From the NCBI RefSeq assembly GCF_029962835.1, contig NC_080574.1:27378001-27442000 (forward strand): 64,000 bases of DNA, written 5' to 3'. A program made the position numbers and the translations under genes. Shown here piece after piece: positions 22,101-31,700 of the stretch (its first letter is position 1; each line of letters opens with the position of its first letter). The notes below the pieces were generated by a model. The model saw only the letters and a program-made list of their open reading frames with translations, was not told the DNA's origin and searched no databases. The stretch is from Magnolia sinica (Eukaryota; Streptophyta; Magnoliopsida; Magnoliales; Magnoliaceae).

Positions 22101-25100
22101 TCCGGTCATCCCGGAACCATGAAATTTTAAAAATCTCCCCAAATCCCTACGAGTTTTGGTCGACCTGTCCATCGAGTGGCCCCACGGTTCCAATCACTCA
22201 ATCTTCTTTCACAGGTACCGAAATCTCCTCTTAAGAAAGAGTCCCCCCCCTTTTTTTTCCTGATTTTCCGGTAAATCTGCGGATACAACACGATAGTATC
22301 GGTAATTTCGCAAAAAAATCATGCGATATTGTGCAATATATCGCACGATAAAAAGATTTTGATTTTTTTTTAATAAAATTTCCGAGGGTATCGGATGGGT
22401 TTTGTCTTGCTGGGCAGCGATAATGATAATATCGGCTGATAGTATCGATATTAGGAACACTGACTACCATATAAGCTTTATGTAAATTTGCCATAACTCT
22501 AGCATTATCAGTATCACATGACCTTGGCTAATATAAAATCTAACTCAATAGGCTTTCAAATGTGACCAGTTTTGTGTCATTCCAGCAATGTTTGATATCC
22601 AAAAAGTGGCAAACAAATATGTGAAGAAAATACCGATGGGATACTGGTTCAACTAAGTAAATGACTACTAATGCGGCACATAGTGCTCATTGGTCATTAG
22701 GACTGCTGATCTTCCAGAGGATCAATCTGGTTTATCAAAGTAGTTCCAATTTTCAATCTAGATGGTTGGATGGTCGATATCCTTGATCATGACCCTTCGA
22801 TAGGCCCATTCTTTGTTTGGCTAACTTGTGTGACCGGGAGGCATATCTTTGGTTTGTGCCTGTAGTATCTAAGAACCAAAAAAATTCTGATGTGGATTGA
22901 CTCCCAGAGTAGATAGAAAATGTCTGCTTTTTATCTTCTTGATTAAAAGCAAGGTGATCCCTTCAAAATTGAGTCAGTGGGATGGTCAGGGCACAAAATG
23001 TCTGTGCTAGATTGAAGAACTATACGTGGAGTTTCTGCATGTGGGTGTAAGCTTAGATGTCAGAAGAGGCAGGACCAGCCGCAAAAAGTAGCAAAATAAA
23101 CTTTTTTGTGGCCTGTAGTACATTCGAAACATGAGATTTCAATGTGGGATCAACGATCTGGATGGCTTCAGAATGTGGCCAGTCCCATTGCAATGTTTCA
23201 GAAAACTTGCTCAAGTCTCTCTCTCTCTCTCTCTCTGTTTTTTTTGGTGTGTGTATTTTTACTTTCTATGCTTTTAGAAATCTACTCTGTCCATGTGAAT
23301 GTCTCAGTTGTGAGGGGTGATCGACATGCAAGAAGTCCCCCAGTCAAGCGACTGAACGACCTCATCTAACCATTCACAAGGAGGGTTATTGAAAATTTCC
23401 ATTCAGTGTTAATGGCAGTTGGAATCCTTGCAAACAGTCCATTATCTTTTACTCTATCTTGGGGTTCTCTTGTTTTCTTCCAATGGTTTCCTCTTCTTGG
23501 CGGTCATTGTCTCAAGTCTTATATGGATCCTATTATGGCCAAACAAGATAAAACATTGCAATAAGGGATTGAGGGAGACCTATGAAATGCTGCTATGGTC
23601 TGCTGCAATGGAAGTGTAACATCAGTAGATATTAATCCTGCTGACTAGCATTAGCAAAAGGGTCCCTGGGCCTTTGGCATTTTCAGGTGATGTTATTGAT
23701 TATGATTTGGATGAGAATAGTGGCAGTTACAGGCAACTGAAGACAACTTAAGCTACATGTGTGATGGGATAGAAAACCAAAATGTTTCAGCAAAAGTGAC
23801 CCTTTAAATGATTACTGGGTGGGCAATCTCTGTTTTGGTATTATATCTACTTTTTTGTATTACACTATTATGCCTCTTACAATGCCAACAGCTAGAATCC
23901 AGACCAGGCCTGCTACTATTTTATGACTTAAATTCTCAAAATGTACCCTTGCAGAATTCAGCATGTAAACCTGCCAATCAGATATATGCTAATGTAATGT
24001 TTCCATCTTTGCTAGGTATATGGTTTTTATGATGAGTGCCAGAGGAAGTATGGAAATGCTAATGCATGGCGGTATTGCACTGATGTTTTTGATTACCTCA
24101 CTCTTTCAGCCATTATTGATGGAACTGTAAAGCCCCCCCTCTCTCTCTCTCTCTTATACGCAGACAACTATCACCTTCTTCTTCCGTCTACTTCTATAAT
24201 TTTATTGAGGTACTTGTTATTCAAATGTGTTTCTGTTTGGCAGGTTCTTTGTGTCCATGGAGGTCTTTCTCCTGATGTTCGAACAATTGACCAGGTTTGA
24301 ATTCATCTCACCTGGGTGAAGGTTTTTTCCAAAGATATACTGGTATTTTAATTGCATGGGTAGCTTATATAATTTCTACCGTTTTCTTCATCTCAAAAGA
24401 AAAAAGAAGAAGATATTTCACCATTTCGTCTCCATGATATGCTCTTTCTTTGCCAATTTGAAATACTGACGCACAAATTTACAAAATTTGGCCCCGTCGG
24501 ATTTTTGTGAACGTCCTTAACCATCTTTTTGAGTCTGTTCATGTCTCTAAACAACACTTCTATGCGTCGGCTCCTTACATCTCATTCTTATTTCCACTTA
24601 TGCTCATGCTAGATGAGAGTCATTGAGCGGAATTGCGAAATCCCCCATGAAGGGCCCTTCTGCGATCTCATGTGGAGTGATCCAGAAGAGATTGAAACGT
24701 GGGCAGTCAGTCCACGTGGTGCAGGTTGGCTTTTCGGGTCCAGGGTTACGTCAGAGGTAAATAGACATTCTCAGCATCTAGGGCCATCCTCATCAATGAA
24801 CTGTTACTAATAAAAAGAAACCAACATGCATTTCTCTTTCTACAGTTCAATCATATAAACAATCTACAGCTGGTTTGTCGGGCGCACCAGCTTGTCCAAG
24901 AAGGTCTCAAGTACATGTTTCAAGATAAAGGGCTTGTAACTGTAAGTCATGCACTTTTTCTTTACTGGCTGATTATGCTTTCTACCTCCGCTGAATTGAT
25001 GGCTAGATCCTTGATGTCTGCAGGTTTGGTCTGCACCAAATTACTGTTATCGGTGTGGGAATGTAGCTTCTATATTGAGCTTTAACGAGAACATGGTATG

Positions 25101-26431
25101 TTGATTCAACCTTGTTAAACAATTTTCCTCTGCCTTTATAATTGGCAAACGTCCTCACAAAGCTTCTGCTGTAAATATAACTGAAGAAATTCAGGGTATT
25201 TCCACACATCCAAATGTCTTGTTTCTGTGGCTATCTGTTTATCAACATCAAGAGTTGGTTGGACTTCGGACTCGATCGAGGCTTCAATGCATTATTCACC
25301 AAGTCTATGACTTGTTTAAGTATTGGTAAATTGAATCACAGAAAAACTTGTTGTTCTCCAAGATTGCGGTTGGGTAGTTGGACTGCTAAAGTGCTGAAAG
25401 TACTCAATTGAATACTCTTAGAAGTTTTTAATCTCCAAATCTCAGGGCATGTTTGGGTTGGGGGAAAACAAAAGAAGTGAAAGGAACACTAAGACGGTGA
25501 AATGAACAGAAGTAAAAGTGACATCACTGCTAGGGAAAGGGAGCTCTTTACACTTGTTTTGCTGCAAAAACTGTCCCGGAAAATGCCTTTCCTTTTCATT
25601 TTCAAGTGTTTGAGTTGCAATTTTCAAAGGAAAACTTCTCTTCCCACTAATTTTGTCATTTAAAACATCACATCAAAGGAAAACCTATTTTCCCACCAAT
25701 TGACTTTCTGAAGAAAAGGTTTTATTCACTTTTGGAGGAAAGTAAATCAGTTTCCCACTCTTTTCATGTTTCTCAAATAGAGGAATGTCACATCAAAGGA
25801 TTCATTTTGCTTTCATTAGCTGTCCAAGGTTTTCACCCAATCCAAACATGCCCTCAATCAAGTACCCAAACGATGGAAATAACTGATAAACATTGGCAAC
25901 CTGGAAGAACTATAGTCCCTGGGCCACCATGGTGGAAGGCATGGGCTCCCACTGGGGAAGTGATGGCCACCCATGTTTTGTGTGGCCCCCTATTTCAGCA
26001 GCCAGTAGGGAGCTCTAAAAAGCGAGAACTATAGTTCTCACAAACTACTGAATTGGCTTCTCGAAGTCAAAAGAAATAATCATGTATTGGATAAAAAAGA
26101 AGAAACCTCAACCATGTATTAGGAAAAAAAACCAGACCATTTAATGGATGAAAAACAACGGAATTTGGGCTGCAAGACAAGCTTTCTATTCTCGAAGCAA
26201 CATGATGGGTGATTCATCTGAGTTTGACTTGCAAGTTGACTCAGGATTGTACCCCATCGAGTCCAAGTTGAGTTTTGAGTATGCCAACATGTCTTGTTAA
26301 GATGATAGATGATTGCTTTCCCCAATCTTTCTTTCTTGACCCTGCAGGAGAGAGAAGTGAAGTTTTTCACAGAAACGGAGGAGAACAATCAGATGAGGGG
26401 GCCCAGGTCAGGAGTGCCCTACTTCCTATGA
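7192..26431 (+). CDS. FYPP: Serine/threonine protein phosphatase PP6 catalytic subunit (phytochrome-associated FyPP type), 10 exons
   Basis: Ten exons join in frame to 303 codons: 7192-7272, 10957-11103, 11185-11252, 11401-11458, 24016-24126, 24244-24294, 24613-24756, 24846-24941, 25024-25095, 26348-26431 (stop TGA). All introns are GT-AG. The metallophosphatase signature is complete: GDIHG at 49-53, GDFVDRG at 77-83, RGNHE at 108-112, HGG at 160-162, RAH at 232-234 and SAPNYCYR from 255, giving every metal ligand. The C-terminus is PYFL, the methylated Leu end of PP2A-class enzymes. The sequence matches Arabidopsis FyPP1/FyPP3 almost residue for residue and has the same length. FyPPs dephosphorylate phytochrome, PIN auxin carriers and ABI5 with SAL and PP2AA subunits. 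The start has an excellent context (gccgccATGG). Intron 4 is 12,557 bp and packed with transposons. No damage is seen in any exon, so the gene should be functional. Confidence 0.97.
8500..10137 (+). pseudogene. L1-type LINE, 5'-truncated ORF2 remnant in PP6 intron 1
   Basis: The plus-strand frames read, in order, the C-terminal half of a plant L1 polyprotein. First comes the reverse transcriptase active-site region [10 protein letters not shown] near 8566 (FADD changed to FVDD). Next are the '[10 protein letters not shown]' and '[10 protein letters not shown]' blocks, then '[14 protein letters not shown]', and finally the zf-RVT-like tail around 9725-9930 ('[12 protein letters not shown]', 'ISWVMP'). 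Frames shift and stop several times. The element ends at a (CTA)6 run at 10119-10136, not a poly(A). It has the same orientation as the gene. No TSD was found. Confidence 0.8.
10138..10956. other. Remainder of PP6 intron 1 with a half-copy of the palindromic repeat
   Basis: Around 10280-10410 'gacccactcgagctttaga' and 'taggcccacca' mark one arm of the palindromic family. The rest is AT-rich intron without recognisable genes. Confidence 0.45.
11590..12078 (+). mobile_element. L1 3'-end fragment at the start of PP6 intron 4
   Basis: Frames read fragments of the L1 zf-RVT tail ('[18 protein letters not shown]', Cys-Cys-His spacing) followed by a 3' UTR. It ends in 'aataaaattttggtgctt' and an A-rich tail near 12060-12078. 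It is strongly 5'-truncated and broken by stops. Confidence 0.65.
12214..12610. repeat. Two eroded TIR-type fragments in PP6 intron 4
   Basis: 'aaggggctgtttggtagc' at about 12212 is a typical TIR of GGGCTGTTTGG-type hAT MITEs. From 12400, 'gtaacagcc', 'ggctgttacg' and 'attacggccatt' alternate in both orientations, as in elements with short inverted 'gtaacggc' words. Boundaries are uncertain. Confidence 0.4.
12611..13867. other. PP6 intron 4, no recognised feature
   Basis: AT-rich intron sequence. Several reading frames of 60-90 codons are present, but none has a motif, and both strands are equally open. Confidence 0.5.
13868..17450 (-). pseudogene. L1-type LINE with near-complete ORF2, antisense in PP6 intron 4
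   Basis: Read on the minus strand from about 17443, frames give '[11 protein letters not shown]', the start of the APE-like endonuclease. Next comes 'GDDFNVI' plus 'EK' near 17078 (endonuclease core), then 16805-16319 (linker) and 16274-15608 (reverse transcriptase N-terminal part). The active-site region follows near 15460, where FADD has become FTND. Then come 'VGKPTKHL' and '[18 protein letters not shown]' (15354-15007), and the zf-RVT tail 14265-14044 ('VNHLFIHC'). The 3' end is the T-run at 13868-13877 with 'ctttattaaag'. Many stops and frameshifts show it is dead. Its length of about 3.6 kb fits a full ORF2 without ORF1. Confidence 0.85.
17470..18335. repeat. Duplicated segment, copy 1 (paralogous to 19370-22700)
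   Basis: Ordered matches to the later copy include 'tgtctttacatgc' against 'gtcttttacatgc', 'atccattacttctag' against 'atccattacttctaa', 'ttatgtaaatt', 'aataggctttcaaatg'-like text, and 'caactaagtaaatgactactaa' in both. Copy 1 is interrupted by a retroposon at 17842-18230, copy 2 by a hAT element. The origin of the segment itself is unknown. Confidence 0.7.
17842..18230 (+). mobile_element. Short non-LTR retroposon with TSD
   Basis: It is flanked by GAGAAGTGGCTCA (17829-17841) and GAAAAGTGGCTCA (18231-18243), a 13-bp duplication with one mismatch. The 3' end reads 'ggcctttaataaagt' and then an A-rich tail, like the L1 3' ends elsewhere in this window. It contains two copies of 'ttgttaatcagggagtgggtt' (about 17915 and 18110) and a C14 run near 18145. 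It is probably a 5'-truncated L1 or a SINE using an L1 tail. Confidence 0.75.
18338..18910. repeat. 'gggttgggtt' TIR-like repeat
   Basis: 'tgggctgggttgaggg' near 18358 and inverted 'caaccccaacccaac' near 18850 suggest the two ends of an old TIR element about 550 bp long. No TSD was found. A related fragment lies at 48180-48430. Confidence 0.4.
18911..19369. other. PP6 intron 4, no recognised feature
   Basis: AT-rich sequence with a (CAT)n run near 19160. No coding signal is visible. Confidence 0.45.
20025..20470. mobile_element. Palindromic MULE-like MITE, copy 4 (inside hAT)
   Basis: Arms run from 'gtgtggccccttgcc' to 'tatgtgggccacc'. The middle has 'ggggtccaccataatgtttat' split by the loop region. 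No TSD is clear. Confidence 0.6.
20471..20885. mobile_element. Palindromic MULE-like MITE, copy 5 (inside hAT)
   Basis: Landmarks are 'ctcaggtggaccacacc' on the left and 'ggtgtggttcacctgagat' on the right, with the end 'ggaccccacagag'. It directly abuts copy 4. Confidence 0.6.
20970..21390. mobile_element. Palindromic MULE-like MITE, copy 6 (inside hAT)
   Basis: The left arm begins 'ggccaccgtgatgtatggg' and the right arm ends 'ccgtacatctcgtggcc'. The core 'ctcaagtggaccacaccaca' and its inverse 'tagtccactcgagccttgg' are present. Confidence 0.65.
21391..22005. mobile_element. Palindromic MULE-like MITE, copy 7 (inside hAT), extended TIRs
   Basis: The ends GGAAGCGGATTAGCTG and CAGCTAATCCACTTCC match as inverted repeats. 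Matching continues through 'acacaccagctatatagct' on the left and 'agctatatagctggtgtgt' on the right, so the TIRs exceed 35 bp before the family core starts. The flanks gccattcat (21382-21390) and gccgctcaa (22006-22014) agree at 6 of 9 positions, consistent with a decayed 9-bp Mutator-type duplication. Confidence 0.75.
22006..22260 (+). other. Unassigned GC-richer segment inside hAT, possibly captured sequence
   Basis: A frame of 62 codons from an ATG at 22046 ([19 protein letters not shown]...) runs through a segment whose base composition is richer in GC than its surroundings and does not match the TIR or palindrome sequence. No domain is recognised. It may be a fragment of host sequence carried by the hAT element, or its original body. 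Confidence 0.3.
22701..24015. other. End of PP6 intron 4, one microsatellite
   Basis: No coding signal is visible. (CT)n lies at 23215-23236. The acceptor 'gctag' before 24016 opens exon 5. Confidence 0.5.
25443..25858. mobile_element. hAT-like MITE in PP6 intron 9
   Basis: The left end 'cagggcatgtttgggttggg' and right end 'cccaatccaaacatgccct' are close inverted copies. The body is AG/CT-biased with 'aggaaaac' words. The GGGCATGTTTGG-type end is common in plant hAT MITEs. No clear TSD is seen. Confidence 0.7.
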
Positions 26432-27520
26432 AGAAGATCCGCTTCTCTTCCGGGGTGCACGCATTTCCTCATCACATGTAAAATTATGCTTGAATGTTAG
26501 CCAATTCTTGGAAAGAAAAGAAAAATGTAGTTTCGAGGGCCTTGAAAACATAAGACAATTGCAGCAATTGATCTTGATTTTTGTCAGCAGGTGGAGCGAC
26601 GGCAGAGCTTTTCTGGCCAATTGATCTTGATTTTCAAACATTGTGTGCTGTAAATTACAAATGTTGTTCTTGTTGCTTTCTATTGATCTCCTTTTTATTT
26701 AGCTTGACACTTGTTGGTCAGATTCCTGTGTCCAGGTGCGGGTTGTTTTCGAGTTATGCTGGCGATTTTCCGTGATAGCTGATGGGGTTGTTGGGGGTTT
26801 TTCTGGGTTTTCTCCCTGCTGGTTTTCTCTCACCAAATTTGCAGTTTCAGTAGCTGTTAAGGGCATTGCTATCAAAAAGGTGTGTAACAATGGGGATTTC
26901 TATGTAGTACTAGACTAACGGGTATTACACAATGCTCGGGCTGATAGCTTGTGTGGCATAGTTCAGTCTCTTGTACAGGTGGTTGCCATGCTCAGAAATC
27001 CAATCCGTTGACATTGTTGCGCTGCTTTGGATGGTGCCTGCATTGGAAAATCATCCAGATGGAAGATTCTCTTTACCTTCAATTGCTGGTCAACAAGTAG
27101 ATTGTTAAGAAAGACAAATACAGCAACATGTAACATTAAAAATGCCAAGTGCAACTGGGCTTGGCTCTTCACATTCGGGAGCTTTGGTGTGTGGTTATAG
27201 AAACCTCAAATAAGTATGTGTGTGACAGTTGAGGAATTATATGTTACATTGTTTGCATCTTTGCAGAGCACCAGATTTCAATTCTGACAAGTGAGGCCCA
27301 TGGTCTGGTAGTCCAGTCCAGTGGATTATGCCCCAAAAATCTGAGTGGAAGATCCCAACCACCTAAATTGTAACCCTTTTTAGTTAAAGTGTGGACTGTT
27401 ATTGTAACCCTCTGCTCAACTATATGCATTCCACCAAAAAAAAAAAAAAACTAGTCCCTCGGACGAGATTTGTTCATCCATGGTAAAAATCCACAGCTCT
27501 TCTTCGCTGCTTTTCAGGCT
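26432..27520. other. 3' UTR of PP6 and intergenic DNA
   Basis: The first several hundred bases after the stop are presumably 3' UTR. A diverged repeat around 27280-27420 resembles 29140-29240 ('gaggcccatggtctgg' against 'gtggggcccatg'). No gene is seen. Confidence 0.45.
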
Positions 27521-27529
27521 ATGGTGCAC

Positions 27530-28116
27530 TTGAGCCTCCTATCTGTCTTCTTTTTAGACTCATGGCTTAAAATGATTTGTCAAGATGGATGGACCTCGTG
27601 GATAAAACATATACATCACAATCGGCCCACAAATCTTTAACAGGACTGTCAGTCTCTAGCTATGTCCTGGTAGAGTGGTACTCAATTCCTGCGGTGGTCC
27701 ATCCATTTTTACAGATCGTTTTAGGATATGAGCCCAAGAAAGAGGTAGATTGGAGGCTCAAGTGAACCACGCCACAAGAATGGCGGTGTGATTGAATTCT
27801 TACCTTGAAAAATTCCAAGGCTTCCTGGGCTCAGCGTCATGTTTGTTTGCCGTCTAACCACGTAGACCCATGTGAAGGCAAAATGTAAATATCAGCTCGA
27901 TTCAAAACTTTGGTGCCCCGGATAAATTTCGAAAGATATGAATTCAATCCCGACTGCTTCCAGTGGTGTGGTCCACTTGATCTTTCAATCTCCTTACTTT
28001 CGGCTCATGCCCTAAAATGATACGTGAAAATGGATGGACGGCATGGATAAACCATATACATCACGATGCCCCAGGGATCCTTTTCAGGATCGTCAGTCTC
28101 TAGCTAGGTCCTGGTG
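27530..28116. repeat. Two partial palindromic MITEs in tandem (copies 8 and 9)
   Basis: Right-arm sequence ending 'cagtctctagctatgtcctgg' (27651-27671) recurs about 440 bp later as 'cagtctctagctaggtcctgg' (28094-28114). Between them lie the full arms of copy 9: 'ctcaagtgaaccacgccaca' and, in inverse, 'agtggtgtggtccacttgat'. Copy 8 keeps only its right arm. Copy 10 inserted at the very end of copy 9. Confidence 0.65.
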
Positions 28117-28613
28117 GGAAACGGATTGGCTACTCCCTGCCACCAGCCAATGGCTGGTGGTCGGTGCTCTTTGGGCTCCACCATGATGTATGTGTTTCAT
28201 CCATGCTGTCCATCTATTTTTCTATATTATTTTTTGGTACGAGACCAAAAATTAGGTATATCCCGATCTCAAGTGCACCACATTGCAGGAAACAGTGTTG
28301 AATGAACGTCAACCATTAAAATCTTTTTGTGAGTCATGAAAGTTTTAGATTAAGCTAATCTTTATTTTTTCCCATATTTGGGTCTGTATGACCTAATCAA
28401 CAGATTGGATGTCAAATAAACAGTACAGTAGGCCTTAGGAGGATTTTAATGGTGGATATCCAATCACTATTGTTTTCCTGTGGTGTGGTCCACCTGAGAT
28501 TTATATCCCTCTCATTTTTGGGATCAAGCCCTAAAATAATCTGTGAAAATATACTAACGGAATGGATGAAACACATACATCATGGTGCCAGGGGGAGTAG
28601 CCAAACCGTTTCC
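28117..28613. mobile_element. Palindromic MULE-like MITE, copy 10, with 9-bp TSD
   Basis: The ends GGAAACGG (28117) and CCGTTTCC (to 28613) are exact inverted repeats and are followed inward by 'attggctactccctgcca', mirrored by 'ggcaggggg'-like text. The flanks gtcctggtg (28108-28116) and gtcctagtg (28614-28622) match at 8 of 9 bases. A 9-bp duplication is the Mutator signature, so this copy supports assigning the whole family to MULE-derived MITEs. It ends about 170 bp before the methyltransferase start codon. Confidence 0.8.
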
Positions 28614-28716
28614 GTCCTAGTGGGGGTAGTACCCATTCCGCGCCCTTTTTTACCGTATCTAAACAGGAAATAGCACCTGACGAGCGGCTCGGATCTTGCA
28701 CACGTATGAAAGTCCC

Positions 28717-28722
28717 CACGTG
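28717..28722. promoter_or_regulatory. G-box (CACGTG) upstream of the methyltransferase gene
   Basis: 'ccccacgtgcg' lies 60 bp before the chosen start codon in the short gap between MITE copy 10 and the gene. It is a typical bZIP/bHLH site; whether it is used is unknown. Confidence 0.35.
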
Positions 28723-28781
28723 CGAGAGGTGAGTGCTAAAAACCGCACTTGGCACGCCTCCAAAGAGAGATGCTTTTTGAG

Positions 28782-31700
28782 ATGGCAGCGTCGGCCGATG
28801 AAGGAGAGTCGGAAGCGGAGGTTCGACTCACCTTCGGGTCGTATCTGCCACCGGTTCGATTCGTGAATGACTCGGCCGAAGAGATCCTGCTGCTGTGGGC
28901 GATTCAACAGCCCACGCTTTCTAAACAGAACTCGTTCGTCCGTCACTCGTCTCTGCGACTCGACATAGAGGCCTGCGGCCGCCGACTCACCATCTCCCAG
29001 TCTCCATCGTCCATGGTAAAAATCCACTGCTCCTCTTCTTCATCATCATCTTCCCCCCCTTCAATTTTAAGGTTCTATGTTAACATTTCAAGTTGAAGAC
29101 GACATCTGTTTGGAGAATTAAGTTGGACAATGATATCTCAGTTCTGACGAGTGGGGCCCATGTTTCGTTAATCCAGACCATTGGTCTGTTGTGCCCAAAT
29201 CTGGATGGACCACTAGCAAAAGTTTCTTATTGGAGCCCTTTTTTCTTCACTTTGTTGAATGCATTTCTCTTCTTAACCGTCTATCTGTAGTCCACGAACC
29301 GAGTCGTTGAGAATGTTCTACCAGGGATATACTGGAGGCATAGTCCATCCGCAGGGGGATGCAGCAGATCAATGGTCCGGATTAATGAACTGTGGGGCCC
29401 GCTTGTCACTTGTCTGCCAATTATAGACGCAGATTGTCTGGATACCCGGTCCGTGGTGACCCGACTCTGTGGGGCCCACCGTGATGTATCCACGCCGTTC
29501 ATCCTTTTTGCCGGATCATTTTAGTGCATGAGCTGAAAAATGAGGCAGATCCAAAGCTCACGTCTACCTCACCACAGGAAACAGTGGGGATCAGTGGGTG
29601 TCATTATCCCCACTGTTTCCTGTGGTGTGGTCCACTTGAGCTTTGGATCTACCTCATTTTTGGTTTCATGCCCTAAAATGAACTAGCGGAATGGATGGAC
29701 GGCGGTGGATAAAACACATACTTGTCCAGGCAATCTGCGTCCTCCCATTATTGGCTAGTTATTGCAATTCAATTCAATCGTGCATCCAAACACAGCATGA
29801 TCGGCTTAGTTGACCATAGTTAAATGGCAAAATAGAAGTTCATGTCACAATATTTGCATTTTACTAGGCCCACTTGCTTGTGCAGATCTGAGCTTTCATG
29901 ATGAGTGCCTCACTGTCTACATACTTGGGCCAAAAACCGGCCGGTTTGGTCCTAATGTTGGCTATGGGATACAAAACAAATGGAAGGCAATCGCCAAAAC
30001 TTTTCACCTTCTACTAAATTCTTCTAATGGATGGCAGCCACCAATGTTTGTATTTAAAATTGCGCTCAAAAGTTCTTTTGAATCAAACGTGTTAAAAAAA
30101 CATTTTTAATTCGGTTTTTGCCCAAAAGATTAGTTTTTTCCTTTTCTTTCTCTGATTTTCTGAAAATAGGGAGTTTTAAATACTAGATCAATTATATGAG
30201 TATTTTAAAAAATACAGAGTTTTTCTAACTAAGGTTCGAAGTTATCAGTGAGGTTTTTCAAACATGGGCTTCTCTAGTAAATGTAAATTAAATTCAACGA
30301 ACCTTTGTGGTGATTTGGAATGTTCTGTTGCTATGAAAAATTTCAATGCATATGATGTCTTTTCATTTACCAGAGCACACCTGGAGTAACTGGAGCTGTG
30401 ATGTGGGATAGTGGAGTAGTTTTGGGGAAGTTCTTGGAGCATGCTGTTGATTCTAGAATGCTTGTTCTTCACGGGAAGAAGGTTGTTGAATTGGGCTCCG
30501 GCTGTGGATTAGTCGGGTAATAAGCCCTTTGGCACATTAGTATTGAATCCTGATTATTATGGTTAAGTTTTCATTTGGATGTTGTATAAAGAAATTTGTG
30601 AAAATTCGAAATTATAATTTTCAACTGCTGCATATTTATATTTTGTGTTATTTTAGCTTTCTAAAATCAAGCTGTTTGGTTGTGTTGACAGAATGATTCT
30701 TGTTTTTTTTTTTTTTTTGGGTGTGTGTGTGTGTGTGTGTACAAAAACATGTTTGAATAAGTTTAATTAAATTTTTTTTTTTTTGAAAGATAATTGTATA
30801 TATATTAAAGGAAAGAGGAACTAGGGAAAGAGCGGGGCCGTTGAGAAATCGAACCACCTAAACTACAAGAAAAAGAAAATTACAACCCTTAAGATTATAT
30901 ACATTAGAAGCCCAGTCTATCATCATCTATTTAACCTTACGCAGTAAGAGCTCCGCCAATTGGAAACATCCCTGAAGCATCTCCCGTTTCTTTCTTTCCA
31001 TACAGACTACCAAACGGCCAGGAGAGCTATTCTCCATAACCATGTCCTTTGCTTGCCTAGACTGACACCGTGCCAAGCCTTAAGAAGTAGACCTGTCAAG
31101 TCAGGAAAAGACCATTTGATTCCGAATGGACTTAGGATTTCTGGCCAGATTTGGTTAATATAGGAACAGTGGACAAATAGATGATCGACCGATTCTTTGT
31201 CTGCCATGCAGCATAGGCACACGTTAACTAGTGTCATCCCCCTTTTTCTCAAATTGTTGACCATGAGTACCTTTTTCTTTCCAACCAGCCATCCAAAAAA
31301 AGCAATCTTAGGAGGGGCCGAATAGCTCCAAATCTGATTTGTCATGGGTTCTTCTTTGGGGGAGGAATTACTGCCCATAAATTTATATAGAGACTTGACT
31401 GAGAAAGTACCGGATTTATCAATCCTCTAAACTAGTCTGTCTGCGCTGTATTGATCTGGCCCACTTTTGGAAATTCGATTAAGGAGGGCCACATACTCTG
31501 CAATCTCTCAGTCGTGTAAATTTCTTCTGCATTCCAAATTCCATACCAACTTCCTGCCGAGTATTGTATAGCAACTAGCCACTGATGAGGCTTGATTTGG
31601 AGCTACACGGAATATGTTTGGAAAGTCTTCTTTCAAAGCTATTTCTCTCAACCAAATATCTTCCCAAAATCGAATGTTTTCGCCCTTTCCAATGTCGAAA

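Larger units (their letters stand above)
19583..22462. mobile_element. hAT-superfamily non-autonomous element (2,880 bp) with perfect 8-bp TSD
   Basis: The ends are CAGAGTTCGAAATATCGGTA at the left and the inverse of CAGTGTTCCTAATATCGATA at the right. ACTACCAT is repeated exactly at 19575-19582 and 22463-22470. An 8-bp TSD and CAGNG-type ends are hAT hallmarks. Subterminal regions are rich in 'tatcggtatcg' and 'tatcgca' words in both orientations (19590-19690 and 22270-22450). No transposase frame is present. The middle is occupied by four palindromic MITEs, so this insertion predates them, and it in turn postdates the segment duplication. Confidence 0.9.
19370..22700. repeat. Duplicated segment, copy 2, split by a hAT element
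   Basis: Segment arms 19370-19582 and 22463-22700 align with 17470-18335. The hAT insertion at 19583-22462 accounts for the gap, which independently supports its boundaries. Confidence 0.7.

Noticed and set aside
21391-22462. Autonomous hAT transposase gene
   Set aside because: No dimerisation-domain or catalytic blocks are found; the space is filled by MITEs and a short unknown segment.
28659-29027. 122-codon frame antisense to methyltransferase exon 1
   Set aside because: It is the shadow of a GC-rich coding exon whose sense frame is well supported.
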